From Mesorhizobium wenxiniae (lineage in GTDB: Bacteria > Pseudomonadota > Alphaproteobacteria > Rhizobiales > Rhizobiaceae), in NCBI RefSeq assembly GCF_002284535.1, contig NZ_NPKH01000039.1, forward strand, positions 124,001 to 188,000: DNA of 64,000 nt, read 5' to 3'. The notes beneath the pieces were generated by a model. The model ran no database searches, was not told the origin of the DNA, and worked only from the letters and a program-made list of their open reading frames with translations. Shown here one piece after another: positions 35,691-43,308 of this stretch. The stretch's first letter is position 1. Each line of letters opens with the position of its first letter. The position numbers and the translations under genes are program-made.

Positions 35691-36719
35691 CTACTGGGCG
35701 ACGCTGGTCATCAGCGCCCTGACGGCTGCTGCATCATAGACCGGCTCGATCTTGGTCTTGCCGGAAATGATGTCTTCGCGCAGCGTCTGGATCTCTGCCC
35801 AGGCATCGTCGGGGATCGCCGCGGTCTTCAGAAGCTTGACCGAATCGTCCTTGAGGCCGATCGAGTAGCTCTTGGTACCGAACGTGTCGGCCTTCAGGTC
35901 GGCGATCATCGCCGCATAGACCGGCTCGATATTCCAGACCACCGACGACAGCAGGAAACCTTTGTCGATCGGCGTCTTGTCGCCGATGACGTCGATGAAA
36001 TAGACCTTGCCGCCATCGCCGGCCTTGGTCGTCTCGACCGCCTGCAGCATGCCGAAGCTCGAGCCGTTGCCCTGGCCGAAGATGATGTCGGCGCCGGACG
36101 CGATCACACTTTCGGTGACGCGCTTGCCGCCGGCCGCATCGCTGTAGGCGGCGGGCCCGATCACCGCGTAGGTAACCTTGACGTCCGGATTCTCGGCCTT
36201 GACGCCCTGCGCGAACGCAGCCGACTGCGAGTTCCACGACGGAGGCTCGCCGGACACGACGATACCGACCGACTTGGAACGCGACATCTTGGCGGCGAGA
36301 CGACCGGCAAGATACGCGCCCTGGTGACCGCTCAGCGTGTAGTCGGCGACAAGGCCCTTCTCCAGACCGGTCGGTGTATCGACGATCGCCACCGGCACCT
36401 TGGTTTCCTTGGCGATTTCGGGTGCCGCGGTGTTGTAGCCGCTGGCATGGGCGATCAGCAGGCTGGCGCCGTCAGCCGCCAGTTCCCGCAATGTCGGCCG
36501 CACGTCACCATAGCCGAGCCCCTGCGCCATCACTATCTCGACACCGGCAGCTTTCGCCGCTGCCTTGGCAGCGTCGATGCCTTGCTGGTTCCAGCCATAA
36601 TCAGTGCCTTCTTCCGGCGTCAGGATGGCAATGGACGTGACCTCGGCGGCAAGTGCGTTGCCCAGCAAGAGGCCGCTTAATATAACAGCGCTTACGCTGC
36701 TCTTCAGAAACTTAGACAT
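35691..36719 (-). CDS. BMP-family substrate-binding protein
   Basis: A 342-residue periplasmic protein of the basic membrane protein/PnrA family, signal peptide to about residue 24 (GNALAAEVTS). SIAILTPEEGTDYGWNQQGIDAAK is the family's aromatic ligand-sandwich region (here Tyr/Trp after TPEEGTD) and GFLLSSVVWNIEP closes the site. PnrA proteins bind purine nucleosides by stacking; a pyridine ring could be held the same way. It is first in an operon that ends with three B6-degrading enzymes. GAGAGGG precedes ATG 36719. Confidence 0.88.
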   Translation of the reverse strand: MSKFLKSSVSAVILSGLLLGNALAAEVTSIAILTPEEGTDYGWNQQGIDAAKAAAKAAGVEIVMAQGLGYGDVRPTLRELAADGASLLIAHASGYNTAAPEIAKETKVPVAIVDTPTGLEKGLVADYTLSGHQGAYLAGRLAAKMSRSKSVGIVVSGEPPSWNSQSAAFAQGVKAENPDVKVTYAVIGPAAYSDAAGGKRVTESVIASGADIIFGQGNGSSFGMLQAVETTKAGDGGKVYFIDVIGDKTPIDKGFLLSSVVWNIEPVYAAMIADLKADTFGTKSYSIGLKDDSVKLLKTAAIPDDAWAEIQTLREDIISGKTKIEPVYDAAAVRALMTSVAQ

Positions 36720-36735
36720 GTTACCCTCTCTGTTC

Positions 36736-36746
36736 GGTTGAACCAA
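36736..36746 (-). promoter_or_regulatory. Possible operator half-sites upstream of the BMP operon
   Basis: GGTTGAACC (36736-36744) is a palindrome; on the minus strand the site reads TTGGTTCAACC, sharing TTGGTT with the recurring TTGGTTGAG element of the same island. It lies 17-27 bases before the ATG of the binding-protein gene. Confidence 0.35.
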
Positions 36747-36798
36747 GATATTCTTATTGTTATTGCGCAGACGCGAGGTAGACTGCCTGAACAATTCC

Positions 36799-37242
36799 AT
36801 GCGGAGTTCAGGCAAGGTGGTTGTGCGATACATCCTTCCGATAGCGCTGGCGTTCACGTCGTTCGCCAGCGCGGTTGAATTGCGGCACATCACCGTGCGA
36901 ACCGGCACCGACGGGCTCGATCGTGTGCCGCTGACGATTTCGAATGCGGGGCGCGAGGCGCTTTCCTGCAACGCAGACTTCGCCCACTGGTATTCGGCCA
37001 CGATCGCCACCGCCGCGCCTGGCCGGAGCGCCAGTGTCGAGCTGTGGTTCGATCCAAAAACCGGGACGTTTGCGATCCTCAACGACAAGCGCGAAAACCT
37101 GCCCGTCGAGCGACTGTGGTGCGGCCTGGCCAGCCAGGCATATGCCACGCGCGTTCAAATCGCGCTTGATCGAACCAGCGCCGCAAAGGGGCAAGTGGCC
37201 GTGACGTGCAGCAGCGCGGACGACAGGCTGGCCTGTCGATAG
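36799..37242 (+). CDS. Small secreted protein of unknown function
   Basis: A 147-residue exported protein with a signal peptide ending near FTSFASAVE. The mature part has beta-strand character and two or three Cys (LSCNADF, LWCGLA, VTCSS). I recognise no family. It is the only plus-strand gene between the two minus-strand transporter operons and is divergent from the BMP gene, sharing its 5' region. A GTG further in could also start it. A role in the island is unproven. Confidence 0.65.
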   Translation: MRSSGKVVVRYILPIALAFTSFASAVELRHITVRTGTDGLDRVPLTISNAGREALSCNADFAHWYSATIATAAPGRSASVELWFDPKTGTFAILNDKRENLPVERLWCGLASQAYATRVQIALDRTSAAKGQVAVTCSSADDRLACR

Positions 37243-37281
37243 ACCCTCGCTTTTCACCAGGTCAGACACCGCCCCCGACCT

Positions 37282-38292
37282 TCACTCTGCCGCCAGGAAT
37301 TTGTCAGTGAAGACGTCGTCGGCCGACAGGGCCGTTTTGAGGACGCCCTGATCCGTCAGCGTCTTCAAGGTCTCTTCCCACTGGGTCTTGGTCATCCAGC
37401 CGAGGCGGTGCTCCTTCGTCGCCGGACTGTTGAACGTCGAAGCGATGTCGGCGTTGAGCTGGGCCAGCAGCACACCCTTCTTTTCCGCGTAGCCCGGAAC
37501 GGCCTTGGCGGTGATCTCGGCGGCTTCTTCCGGATGAGCTGCGACATAGTCGAAAGCTTCCCTGTAGGCCTTCACGAAGCGGCGCACGACATCGGGCTTG
37601 TCCTTGATCATCGCCTCAGAGGTGAACAGCCCCGAGCCATAGGCTTTCCAGCCGTGATCCGCGCCGAGCATGATGCTCAGCGACCCCGGGCCGCCGGCCT
37701 TGGCTTCAAGTTCGGGCACTTCGGCGTCGAGATAACCGACCACTGTCTGCACGCGTCCGAGCAGCAGGTAGCTCTCGTAAGGCGGCGAGACGCTGTTGAG
37801 CGTCATGTCCTTCTCGCTCATGCCATTGGCAGCCAGAAAACCCCTGAAGAAGATGTAGGTGGAGCCTGCCGGATGGATGCCGATGGTCAGGCCCTTGAGG
37901 TCGGACGGCTTGGTCAGCTTGAGCGTCTTGGCGAGCGAGATGATGCCCAGCGGCGACTGCTGGTTGACTGCCGCCAGCGCCACGACGGGAACATTCTGGG
38001 ATCGTGCCACGGCAAGCGTCGGAAGATCGCCGAAGCCGAATTCAGCGTTGCCGTTGCCCACGAGGCGCATTGCGTCCGGCGAGCCAGAGCCTTTGCGGAC
38101 CTCGATGACATCTATGTCGTTCTTGGCGAAGAAGCCTTTTTCCTTGCCGACAAAGAACATGGCGTGATTGCCGCGCACCACCCAGTCAAGCTGGACGTTG
38201 ACCGTGTCCGCCGCCAGAGCCGCGTTCGAGAAGCCAAGCGCGCCGACAAACGCCGCAAAGGTGGCTGCCTTGATAAGAGAGCGTCTCAGCAT
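37282..38292 (-). CDS. NMT1/THI5-like substrate-binding protein
   Basis: A 336-residue periplasmic binding protein of the SsuA/THI5 (NMT1) family. Signal peptide to about residue 28 (NAALAADTVN). VQLDWVVRGNHAMFFVGKEKGFFAKNDIDVIEV is the diagnostic start, and GSGSPDAMRLVGNGNAEFGFGDLP forms the ligand cleft. Members bind pyrimidine thiamine precursors, sulfonates or nitriles. It is the last gene of the FHMPC-dehydrogenase-side operon together with its permease and ATPase; in this setting a pyridine compound is a fair guess for the ligand. Confidence 0.87.
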   Translation of the reverse strand: MLRRSLIKAATFAAFVGALGFSNAALAADTVNVQLDWVVRGNHAMFFVGKEKGFFAKNDIDVIEVRKGSGSPDAMRLVGNGNAEFGFGDLPTLAVARSQNVPVVALAAVNQQSPLGIISLAKTLKLTKPSDLKGLTIGIHPAGSTYIFFRGFLAANGMSEKDMTLNSVSPPYESYLLLGRVQTVVGYLDAEVPELEAKAGGPGSLSIMLGADHGWKAYGSGLFTSEAMIKDKPDVVRRFVKAYREAFDYVAAHPEEAAEITAKAVPGYAEKKGVLLAQLNADIASTFNSPATKEHRLGWMTKTQWEETLKTLTDQGVLKTALSADDVFTDKFLAAE

Positions 38293-38329
38293 TGTTTGTT
38301 CCCCTTGTTTGTTGGTTGTTCGAAAGATC

Positions 38330-39145
38330 CTAAGCCCGGCTGAATTTCGGCGCCCAGGGCACCACGAAGCGTTCTAGAATTTCGGCTGCGTAGTAGAAGG
38401 CGATGCCGAGCACGGAAACGAGCAGCAGCGCAGCAAAGACAAGAGCCGTATCGAGCTGGGTCGACGCGAACTGGATGACGTAGCCGAGCCCGTCCGAGGC
38501 TCCGGCAAATTCGCCGACGATGGCGCCGATGACGCTCAGGGTCGCTGCAATTTTGGTTCCGGCCATTAGGCTCGGCAGCGAGTGGGGAACACGGATCCTG
38601 AACAGGATCTGGGTCGGGCTGGCACCAACCGAATTCATCAGCGACAGAAGCGAACGGTCGACCGATTGCATGCCGGCCAGCATCGACAGCGTCACCGGGA
38701 AGAAGGCGATGACCAGGATCAGGCCGATTTTGGGTGCGAGCCCGTAGCCGAACCAGAGGATGAAGATCGGCGCCAGCGCGACCTTCGGCACATTCTGGAA
38801 CAACACGACGAGCGGGTAGAGAGCGCGGCCCAGCCAGTCGAAGCGCACGATGACGAGAGCAAGCGCAATGCCGACTACGACCGAGACAAGGAAGCCAAAC
38901 AGGATTTCGCCCGCCGTGACCACCGTCGCCTGCATGAGGGTGCCCCGTTGGGCGACCAGCGATTTCGCAATCTCGGATGGGGCAGGAACGATAAAGGAGG
39001 ATATGGAGAATATCCGCACCGCGGCTTCCCACAACATGATCGTCACCAGCAGAAGGATGACCGCCGGAAGCCAGCTGCTTATCGCCGCATTCCAGCCGGA
39101 AACAGGCTCTGGCTGGGAGAGGTTCGTGAGAGGCTGCTCGCTCAC
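38330..39145 (-). CDS. SsuC/ThiX-type ABC permease
   Basis: A 271-residue inner-membrane permease (BPD_transp_1) with six hydrophobic segments; FFPVTLSMLAGMQSVDRSLLSLMNSVGAS includes the EAA loop that contacts the ATPase, and PSLMAGTKIAATLSVIGAIVGEF follows. The GTG start at 39145 overlaps the ATPase stop by 4 bases. It works with the THI5-like binding protein 37 bases downstream and the ATPase upstream. Confidence 0.9.
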   Translation of the reverse strand: MSEQPLTNLSQPEPVSGWNAAISSWLPAVILLLVTIMLWEAAVRIFSISSFIVPAPSEIAKSLVAQRGTLMQATVVTAGEILFGFLVSVVVGIALALVIVRFDWLGRALYPLVVLFQNVPKVALAPIFILWFGYGLAPKIGLILVIAFFPVTLSMLAGMQSVDRSLLSLMNSVGASPTQILFRIRVPHSLPSLMAGTKIAATLSVIGAIVGEFAGASDGLGYVIQFASTQLDTALVFAALLLVSVLGIAFYYAAEILERFVVPWAPKFSRA

Positions 39146-39984
39146 GTCGCGCCTCCCGGCTGATGACTGGAACGCAGCATCGTTCGAAGCTGAAGCACCA
39201 GCCTGACGAATTCGGGGACTTCGGTCACGGAAGCGTCGCGCGGATAGGGCAGCGGAATGTCCAGACTCTGGGTAATGCGTCCAGGGTTGATCCCCAGCAC
39301 ATGAACCTGGCGAGACAACTGAATGGCTTCGTCGATCGAATGCGTCACGAAGACAATCGTCTTGCCGGTCCTCTGCCAGATCTCAAGCAGCGACTGGCCC
39401 ATCGAATCGCGGGTGATCGCGTCAAGAGCACCAAACGGCTCGTCCATCAGCAAGACCGCCGGATCAAGCGCCAAAGCCCGGGCGATGGCGACCCGCTGAC
39501 GCATGCCGCCAGACAGTTCGTTTGGGCGCTTGTGGGCGGCATCGCCAAGGCCCACCAGTTCCAGCATCTCCTGTCCACGCGCCCGCAGCGCCGAGCGCGA
39601 CATCGACTTGTCGGCGATGCCTAGCAGCATCGAGGCATTGTCGACGGCGTTTTTCCACGGCAGCAGATTGGCGTCCTGAAAGACCAGACCTATCATCCGT
39701 TTGCGCGCCGCCTCGCCTGGCGAAACGCCGGCGATCGAGACGCTGCCGTTGCTCGGAACTACCAGCCCAGCCAGCACTTTGAGCAACGTACTTTTGCCAC
39801 AACCGGACGGACCGATGAGGGAAACGAACGAACCCTTCGGAACCGAAAGGTCTATATCCCTAAGGATCAGTTGCCGGTTCTGATCCGTGCCCATGATTAC
39901 CGACACGCCCTTGGTGGAAATGAGGTCGTCGTGGCGAATATGGGCGGGTCGGCCGCCGGCTGGTCGAATGGTTTCAACCTGCAT
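39142..39984 (-). CDS. SsuB/ThiZ-type ABC ATPase
   Basis: A 280-residue ABC ATPase of the nitrate/sulfonate/taurine/pyrimidine group. Walker A is GPSGCGKST, Q-loop FQDANLLPWKNA, signature LSGGMRQRVAIARAL, Walker B VLLMDEPFGALD and H-loop VTHSIDEAI. The N-terminal 30 residues are an unconserved extension. It follows the FHMPC dehydrogenase gene after 124 bases, so it may share that transcript or have its own promoter. Confidence 0.92.
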   Translation of the reverse strand: MQVETIRPAGGRPAHIRHDDLISTKGVSVIMGTDQNRQLILRDIDLSVPKGSFVSLIGPSGCGKSTLLKVLAGLVVPSNGSVSIAGVSPGEAARKRMIGLVFQDANLLPWKNAVDNASMLLGIADKSMSRSALRARGQEMLELVGLGDAAHKRPNELSGGMRQRVAIARALALDPAVLLMDEPFGALDAITRDSMGQSLLEIWQRTGKTIVFVTHSIDEAIQLSRQVHVLGINPGRITQSLDIPLPYPRDASVTEVPEFVRLVLQLRTMLRSSHQPGGAT

Positions 39985-40108
39985 GGTCGGTCACCCCACA
40001 CATGGTCATTGGCCGCAGCCGCGCGGTTTTGATGGTGCAGTCCGCATGAGCGGCCAACCAGGTGAAATTCCCAACACGGCCGGCCTCCTGCGCAACTCGT
40101 GCCATCGC

Positions 40109-41038
40109 CTACTCCTGGCCCTCGAGGATGCGGCGCACTGCGACCAGCTTGCGCGCCCGTTCGCCTTGCAGCGCCTTTATCTGTTCGGGCGTGTAGGAGA
40201 ACATGCCCTCGCCCGACTTGATTCCGAACTTCGATAAACCGGTCTTCTCCAGAACCATCGGCGCGACATCATCCCGATTGGAAAGATCGGCGTTCAGGAA
40301 CGACGAGACGGATTTGTAGATGTCGAGGCCCGCCATATCGAGCAGCGCCATCGGCCCGATGACGGCGACCTTGTAGCCGATGCCCCAGGATACGCAGGTG
40401 TCGAGATCCTCCGGTTCGATGACGCCGCGCTCGACCAGGTCGAGCGCTTCACGCAGCAGCGCGTAAAGCACGCGGTTTTCGACGAAGCCGGGAACGTCCT
40501 TCTTCACAACCACCGGCAACAGCCCGATCGAGCGGATCAGGTCGCGTATCGTCGCCACGGTTTCAGGCGCGGTCTTCTCGCCGCCAATCACCTCGATCAT
40601 CGGAATGATGTGCGGGGGGTTCGACCAGTGCATGCCGACCAACCTCTCGGGATGCGAAATATGGGCCTGCAGCTTGGTGATAGGAATTCCTGACGTGTCC
40701 GAGGCGACGATCACCGAAGAACCTATCAGCGGGTCGATGGCGCGATAGGTTTCGGCCTTGATGTCGATATTCTCAGGCACATTCTCGATGACCAGTTCCG
40801 CACCATCGACAGTCTCGGCGAGGGTGCGGACGAAGCGCACCGTGCCAGCGCCCGATGCGGGCGCCTTGATATCGAGACGGTCCAGAATCGCGCCAGCAAT
40901 GTCGAGCATGCCGCTGGCGCGTTCGACCGCGACATCGGAAACATCATACGCCGCCACGTCGAGCCCGCCGCGCGAAAGCCGCGCGGCGATGCCCGGACCC
41001 ATCGTTCCCAGTCCGATGAGGGCGGCGCGCTTGATCAT
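40109..41038 (-). CDS. FHMPC dehydrogenase (3-hydroxyacyl-CoA dehydrogenase fold)
   Basis: A 309-residue NAD+-dependent enzyme of the 3-hydroxyacyl-CoA dehydrogenase family. The Rossmann loop is GLGTMGPGIAARL (9-21), and the His-Glu dyad is His137 (GMHWSNPPH) and Glu149. The SNPPHIIPMIEV block and overall sequence recall M. loti 5-formyl-3-hydroxy-2-methylpyridine-4-carboxylate 5-dehydrogenase, which yields 3-hydroxy-2-methylpyridine-4,5-dicarboxylate in B6 breakdown. It overlaps the GST gene by 4 bases. Linkage to the other B6 genes supports the call over a fatty-acid role. Confidence 0.82.
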   Translation of the reverse strand: MIKRAALIGLGTMGPGIAARLSRGGLDVAAYDVSDVAVERASGMLDIAGAILDRLDIKAPASGAGTVRFVRTLAETVDGAELVIENVPENIDIKAETYRAIDPLIGSSVIVASDTSGIPITKLQAHISHPERLVGMHWSNPPHIIPMIEVIGGEKTAPETVATIRDLIRSIGLLPVVVKKDVPGFVENRVLYALLREALDLVERGVIEPEDLDTCVSWGIGYKVAVIGPMALLDMAGLDIYKSVSSFLNADLSNRDDVAPMVLEKTGLSKFGIKSGEGMFSYTPEQIKALQGERARKLVAVRRILEGQE

Positions 41039-41658
41039 GATGCGGCCTTTGCGGGGGCGGCGGCGGTCGCCGCCTTGAAGGCCGGACGAGCGGCGATTGT
41101 GGCCACCCAGCGCTCGAGGTTGGGCAGCGACGGCCGGTCGATCTTGAAGTCGATACAGCGCTTCAGGATCGGCGCGCAGGCGACGTCGGCAATGGTCAGC
41201 TTGCCCAGTGCCAGGAAATCCTTGCCGGCCAGATGCCCGTCGACGATCTTGAGTTGCGCCACAAGGTCCTTCACCTGCTCCTTGTATTCGGCGGTCTGCT
41301 CTTCGGGCGTCAGCTTGGCGCCCTTGAAGGCGGCCATATAGCCCGGATTGACAGCTGCCAGCAGAAAATCCATCCAGCGCTCTACCTCGGTCTTTTCCGC
41401 CGGGGTGGCGCCATTCAGCTGCTCGCCGCCGGATGCCGCGAGATAGCGCAGGATGGTGTTCGACTCCCAGATCACGGTGTTGCCGTCGATCAGCGTCGGA
41501 ACTTTCGACGTCGGATTGAGCGCCTTGTACTCGGCCGTCTGGGTGTTTTCGAACTGGCGGCCGTAGTCCTCGCGCTTATACGCCGCCCCAAGCTCTTCGA
41601 GCATGAAGAGCACCTTTTGAACGTTGCCCGATGTCTGGCGTCCCAAAAGCTTGTACAT
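41035..41658 (-). CDS. Glutathione S-transferase in the cupin operon
   Basis: A 207-residue glutathione transferase: thioredoxin-like N domain (YKLLGRQTSGNVQKVLFML, with Ser10 near the thiol; NPTSKVPTLIDG cis-Pro and ESNTILRYL for glutathione) and an all-helical C domain (LTIADVACAPI N-capping box). GAGGAG before ATG 41658 sets the start. It is coupled to FHMPC dehydrogenase (ATGA) and follows RidA. Beside a gentisate-type dioxygenase, a glutathione-dependent cis-trans isomerase of the ring-opened product, as in maleylpyruvate isomerase, is an attractive inference. Confidence 0.88.
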   Translation of the reverse strand: MYKLLGRQTSGNVQKVLFMLEELGAAYKREDYGRQFENTQTAEYKALNPTSKVPTLIDGNTVIWESNTILRYLAASGGEQLNGATPAEKTEVERWMDFLLAAVNPGYMAAFKGAKLTPEEQTAEYKEQVKDLVAQLKIVDGHLAGKDFLALGKLTIADVACAPILKRCIDFKIDRPSLPNLERWVATIAARPAFKAATAAAPAKAAS

Positions 41659-41683
41659 GTCGTCTCCTCGATTGTGTCGCGGC

Positions 41684-42091
41684 CTACTTGCCGGCCGGCA
41701 GCGGCTTGTAGACGATGGCGTCCATTTCGATCTTGGTGTTGATGACGGCTTTTGCCTCGACGGTCGTGCGCGCCAGCACCGCGTCGCCGATCCCTTCGAG
41801 GAACGCCTTGTTGTAGCGGCCGAAATCGCGCGTATCCTCGAGATAGGTGGTGATCCGCACGACATCGGACAGCGTTGCGCCCTCATCGGCAATGACGCGC
41901 GCGATGGTCTTCAGCGTCGCCAGCGTCTCTTCCTCGATCGTGCCGCTGATCATGTTGTTGTTCTCGTCCTTCGGCACCTGGCCGGAGACGAAAATGAAAT
42001 CGCCGGCCCGCACCGCCGGATGAAACGGCAGGTTCGGATTCTTCTTGCCGATGGCGTAGTGGCTGGCGGATTTTCGCGTGCTGTCGTTCAA
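41684..42091 (-). CDS. RidA family enamine/imine deaminase
   Basis: A 135-residue RidA/YjgF protein. PNLPFHPAVRAGDFIFVSGQVP, TLKTIARVIADEGATLSDVVRITTYL and INTKIEMDAIVY are the family core, though the last block differs from the archetype (Glu-Ile-Asp-Ala to Glu-Met-Asp-Ala). RidA proteins hydrolyse reactive enamines and imines to ketones and ammonia. The start is an unusual TTG at 42091 with AGGGGG 5 bases before it; no ATG is available. Within a pyridine-degrading operon it could release ring nitrogen from an opened product. Confidence 0.85.
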   Translation of the reverse strand: MNDSTRKSASHYAIGKKNPNLPFHPAVRAGDFIFVSGQVPKDENNNMISGTIEEETLATLKTIARVIADEGATLSDVVRITTYLEDTRDFGRYNKAFLEGIGDAVLARTTVEAKAVINTKIEMDAIVYKPLPAGK

Positions 42092-42100
42092 CCTATCCCC

Positions 42101-43276
42101 CTAGAGAACGCTGGTTTCGATGATATCGACGCCACGGATGCGGTCGATAAGGTAGACGATGCCGCGATCGTCGATGGTGACGTCGTTGGAAGACGAACGC
42201 TCAGCGCCTTCAGGCGCGTCGGGCACGAAATGGCCGACCTCCTTGGGTGCGAACGGGTCGGCGATGTCGACCAGCCGCAGCCCCTGCGCGAACCATGCAA
42301 ACGGAATGATGGTGCCCTTGAAGCGCTCGGAAGGCTGATGGCAGCCGGTCATCGGCGGTTGTGGTTCGCCATCCGGGTCGAGGCCAGGCACCTGGAAGGT
42401 CGAGATCGGCAGCGGGTTCGTCTCGTCGGTGATGTCGTAGATCCAGGTGAAGGCCGGCGGCGAAGGTCGGAGTTTGGCGACATCCTCGTCCGCCACCACC
42501 ATGATGTTGCGGCCCTTGAGCGGCTGCGGGATCGGCAGGCATGTGTGCGTGGGATGCGGGAAGCTCGGGCTCGAATTGATATGCGAGACAAGCTTCGGCT
42601 TCGAAATGTCGGAAATGTCGAGGATGAACAGACCGTGATGCCAGTAGCTGACATACAGCCGGTCGCCCATGCGCAACGGATGGTGGCAGCGCGGCGTGAC
42701 GTAGTCATGCCACGGATACTCCTCACCGCCGCCGGTCCACTGCCCCGGTATCCACCAGCGCCCGACCTCGACCGGATTTACCGGATCGATCAGGTCGAGG
42801 ATCATCACGATGTTGCCGACATAGCCGTCGGCGGTCGGCGAGATATAGGCGTAGCGGCCGTCATAGTCATAGCGGTGCACGCCATGGCCGCCGGTTGTCC
42901 ATTTCGAGATCAGCTTCGGCTCCGTCGGTCGGGTCGTGTCGTAAATCGCCAGGCCACCTCCGAAATCGGCCGGGCCCGCATTGCCGAAGCGCTCGTGGTT
43001 GATGATCATCAGACCGTCCTGCGCACGCACCTTGTGCGAGTGCCAGCCCGGCGGAACGTCGATCGTCGCGATCTTCTTCGGATTGCGCGGATCGGAAATG
43101 TCGACCAGCGTCGTGCCGCTCGGCGGGCGCATGTGGCCGACATAGAGGATGTTGCCGTCGACCCAGACCTGGCCACCGCCCGGACAGTCGACATGGCCGA
43201 TCTGCTTTGTGTTGAACGCCGAAACCAAATTCATCCGCCCTTGCTGCTGAACCGTCTCTTTCGGTGTCCGCGCCAT
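42101..43276 (-). CDS. LVIVD-repeat beta-propeller protein
   Basis: A 391-residue protein with repeated LVIVD-type blades: TLVDISDPRNPKKIA, LAIYDTTRPTEPKLI, MILDLIDPVNPVEVG, FILDISDISKPKLVS, LRLVDIADPFAPKEVG. His-rich segments (GWHSHKV, YPWHDYV, CHHPL, YWHHG) lie between blades and could bind metal. No signal peptide is seen. LVIVD proteins have no agreed function. It is placed between the cupin and RidA genes, so a hydrolase or lactonase role on a ring-cleavage product is possible. The start at ATG 43276 has only a weak ribosome site. Confidence 0.8.
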   Translation of the reverse strand: MARTPKETVQQQGRMNLVSAFNTKQIGHVDCPGGGQVWVDGNILYVGHMRPPSGTTLVDISDPRNPKKIATIDVPPGWHSHKVRAQDGLMIINHERFGNAGPADFGGGLAIYDTTRPTEPKLISKWTTGGHGVHRYDYDGRYAYISPTADGYVGNIVMILDLIDPVNPVEVGRWWIPGQWTGGGEEYPWHDYVTPRCHHPLRMGDRLYVSYWHHGLFILDISDISKPKLVSHINSSPSFPHPTHTCLPIPQPLKGRNIMVVADEDVAKLRPSPPAFTWIYDITDETNPLPISTFQVPGLDPDGEPQPPMTGCHQPSERFKGTIIPFAWFAQGLRLVDIADPFAPKEVGHFVPDAPEGAERSSSNDVTIDDRGIVYLIDRIRGVDIIETSVL

Positions 43277-43308
43277 TATGCCGGCGCGGACAGTTTCCGC
43301 TGCAAAGA

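Noticed and set aside
40109..41038. Fatty-acid 3-hydroxyacyl-CoA dehydrogenase call
   Set aside because: The fold is the same, but linkage to pyridoxolactonase, pyridoxine oxidase and pyridoxamine aminotransferase and the SNPPHIIPMIEV block favour FHMPC dehydrogenase.
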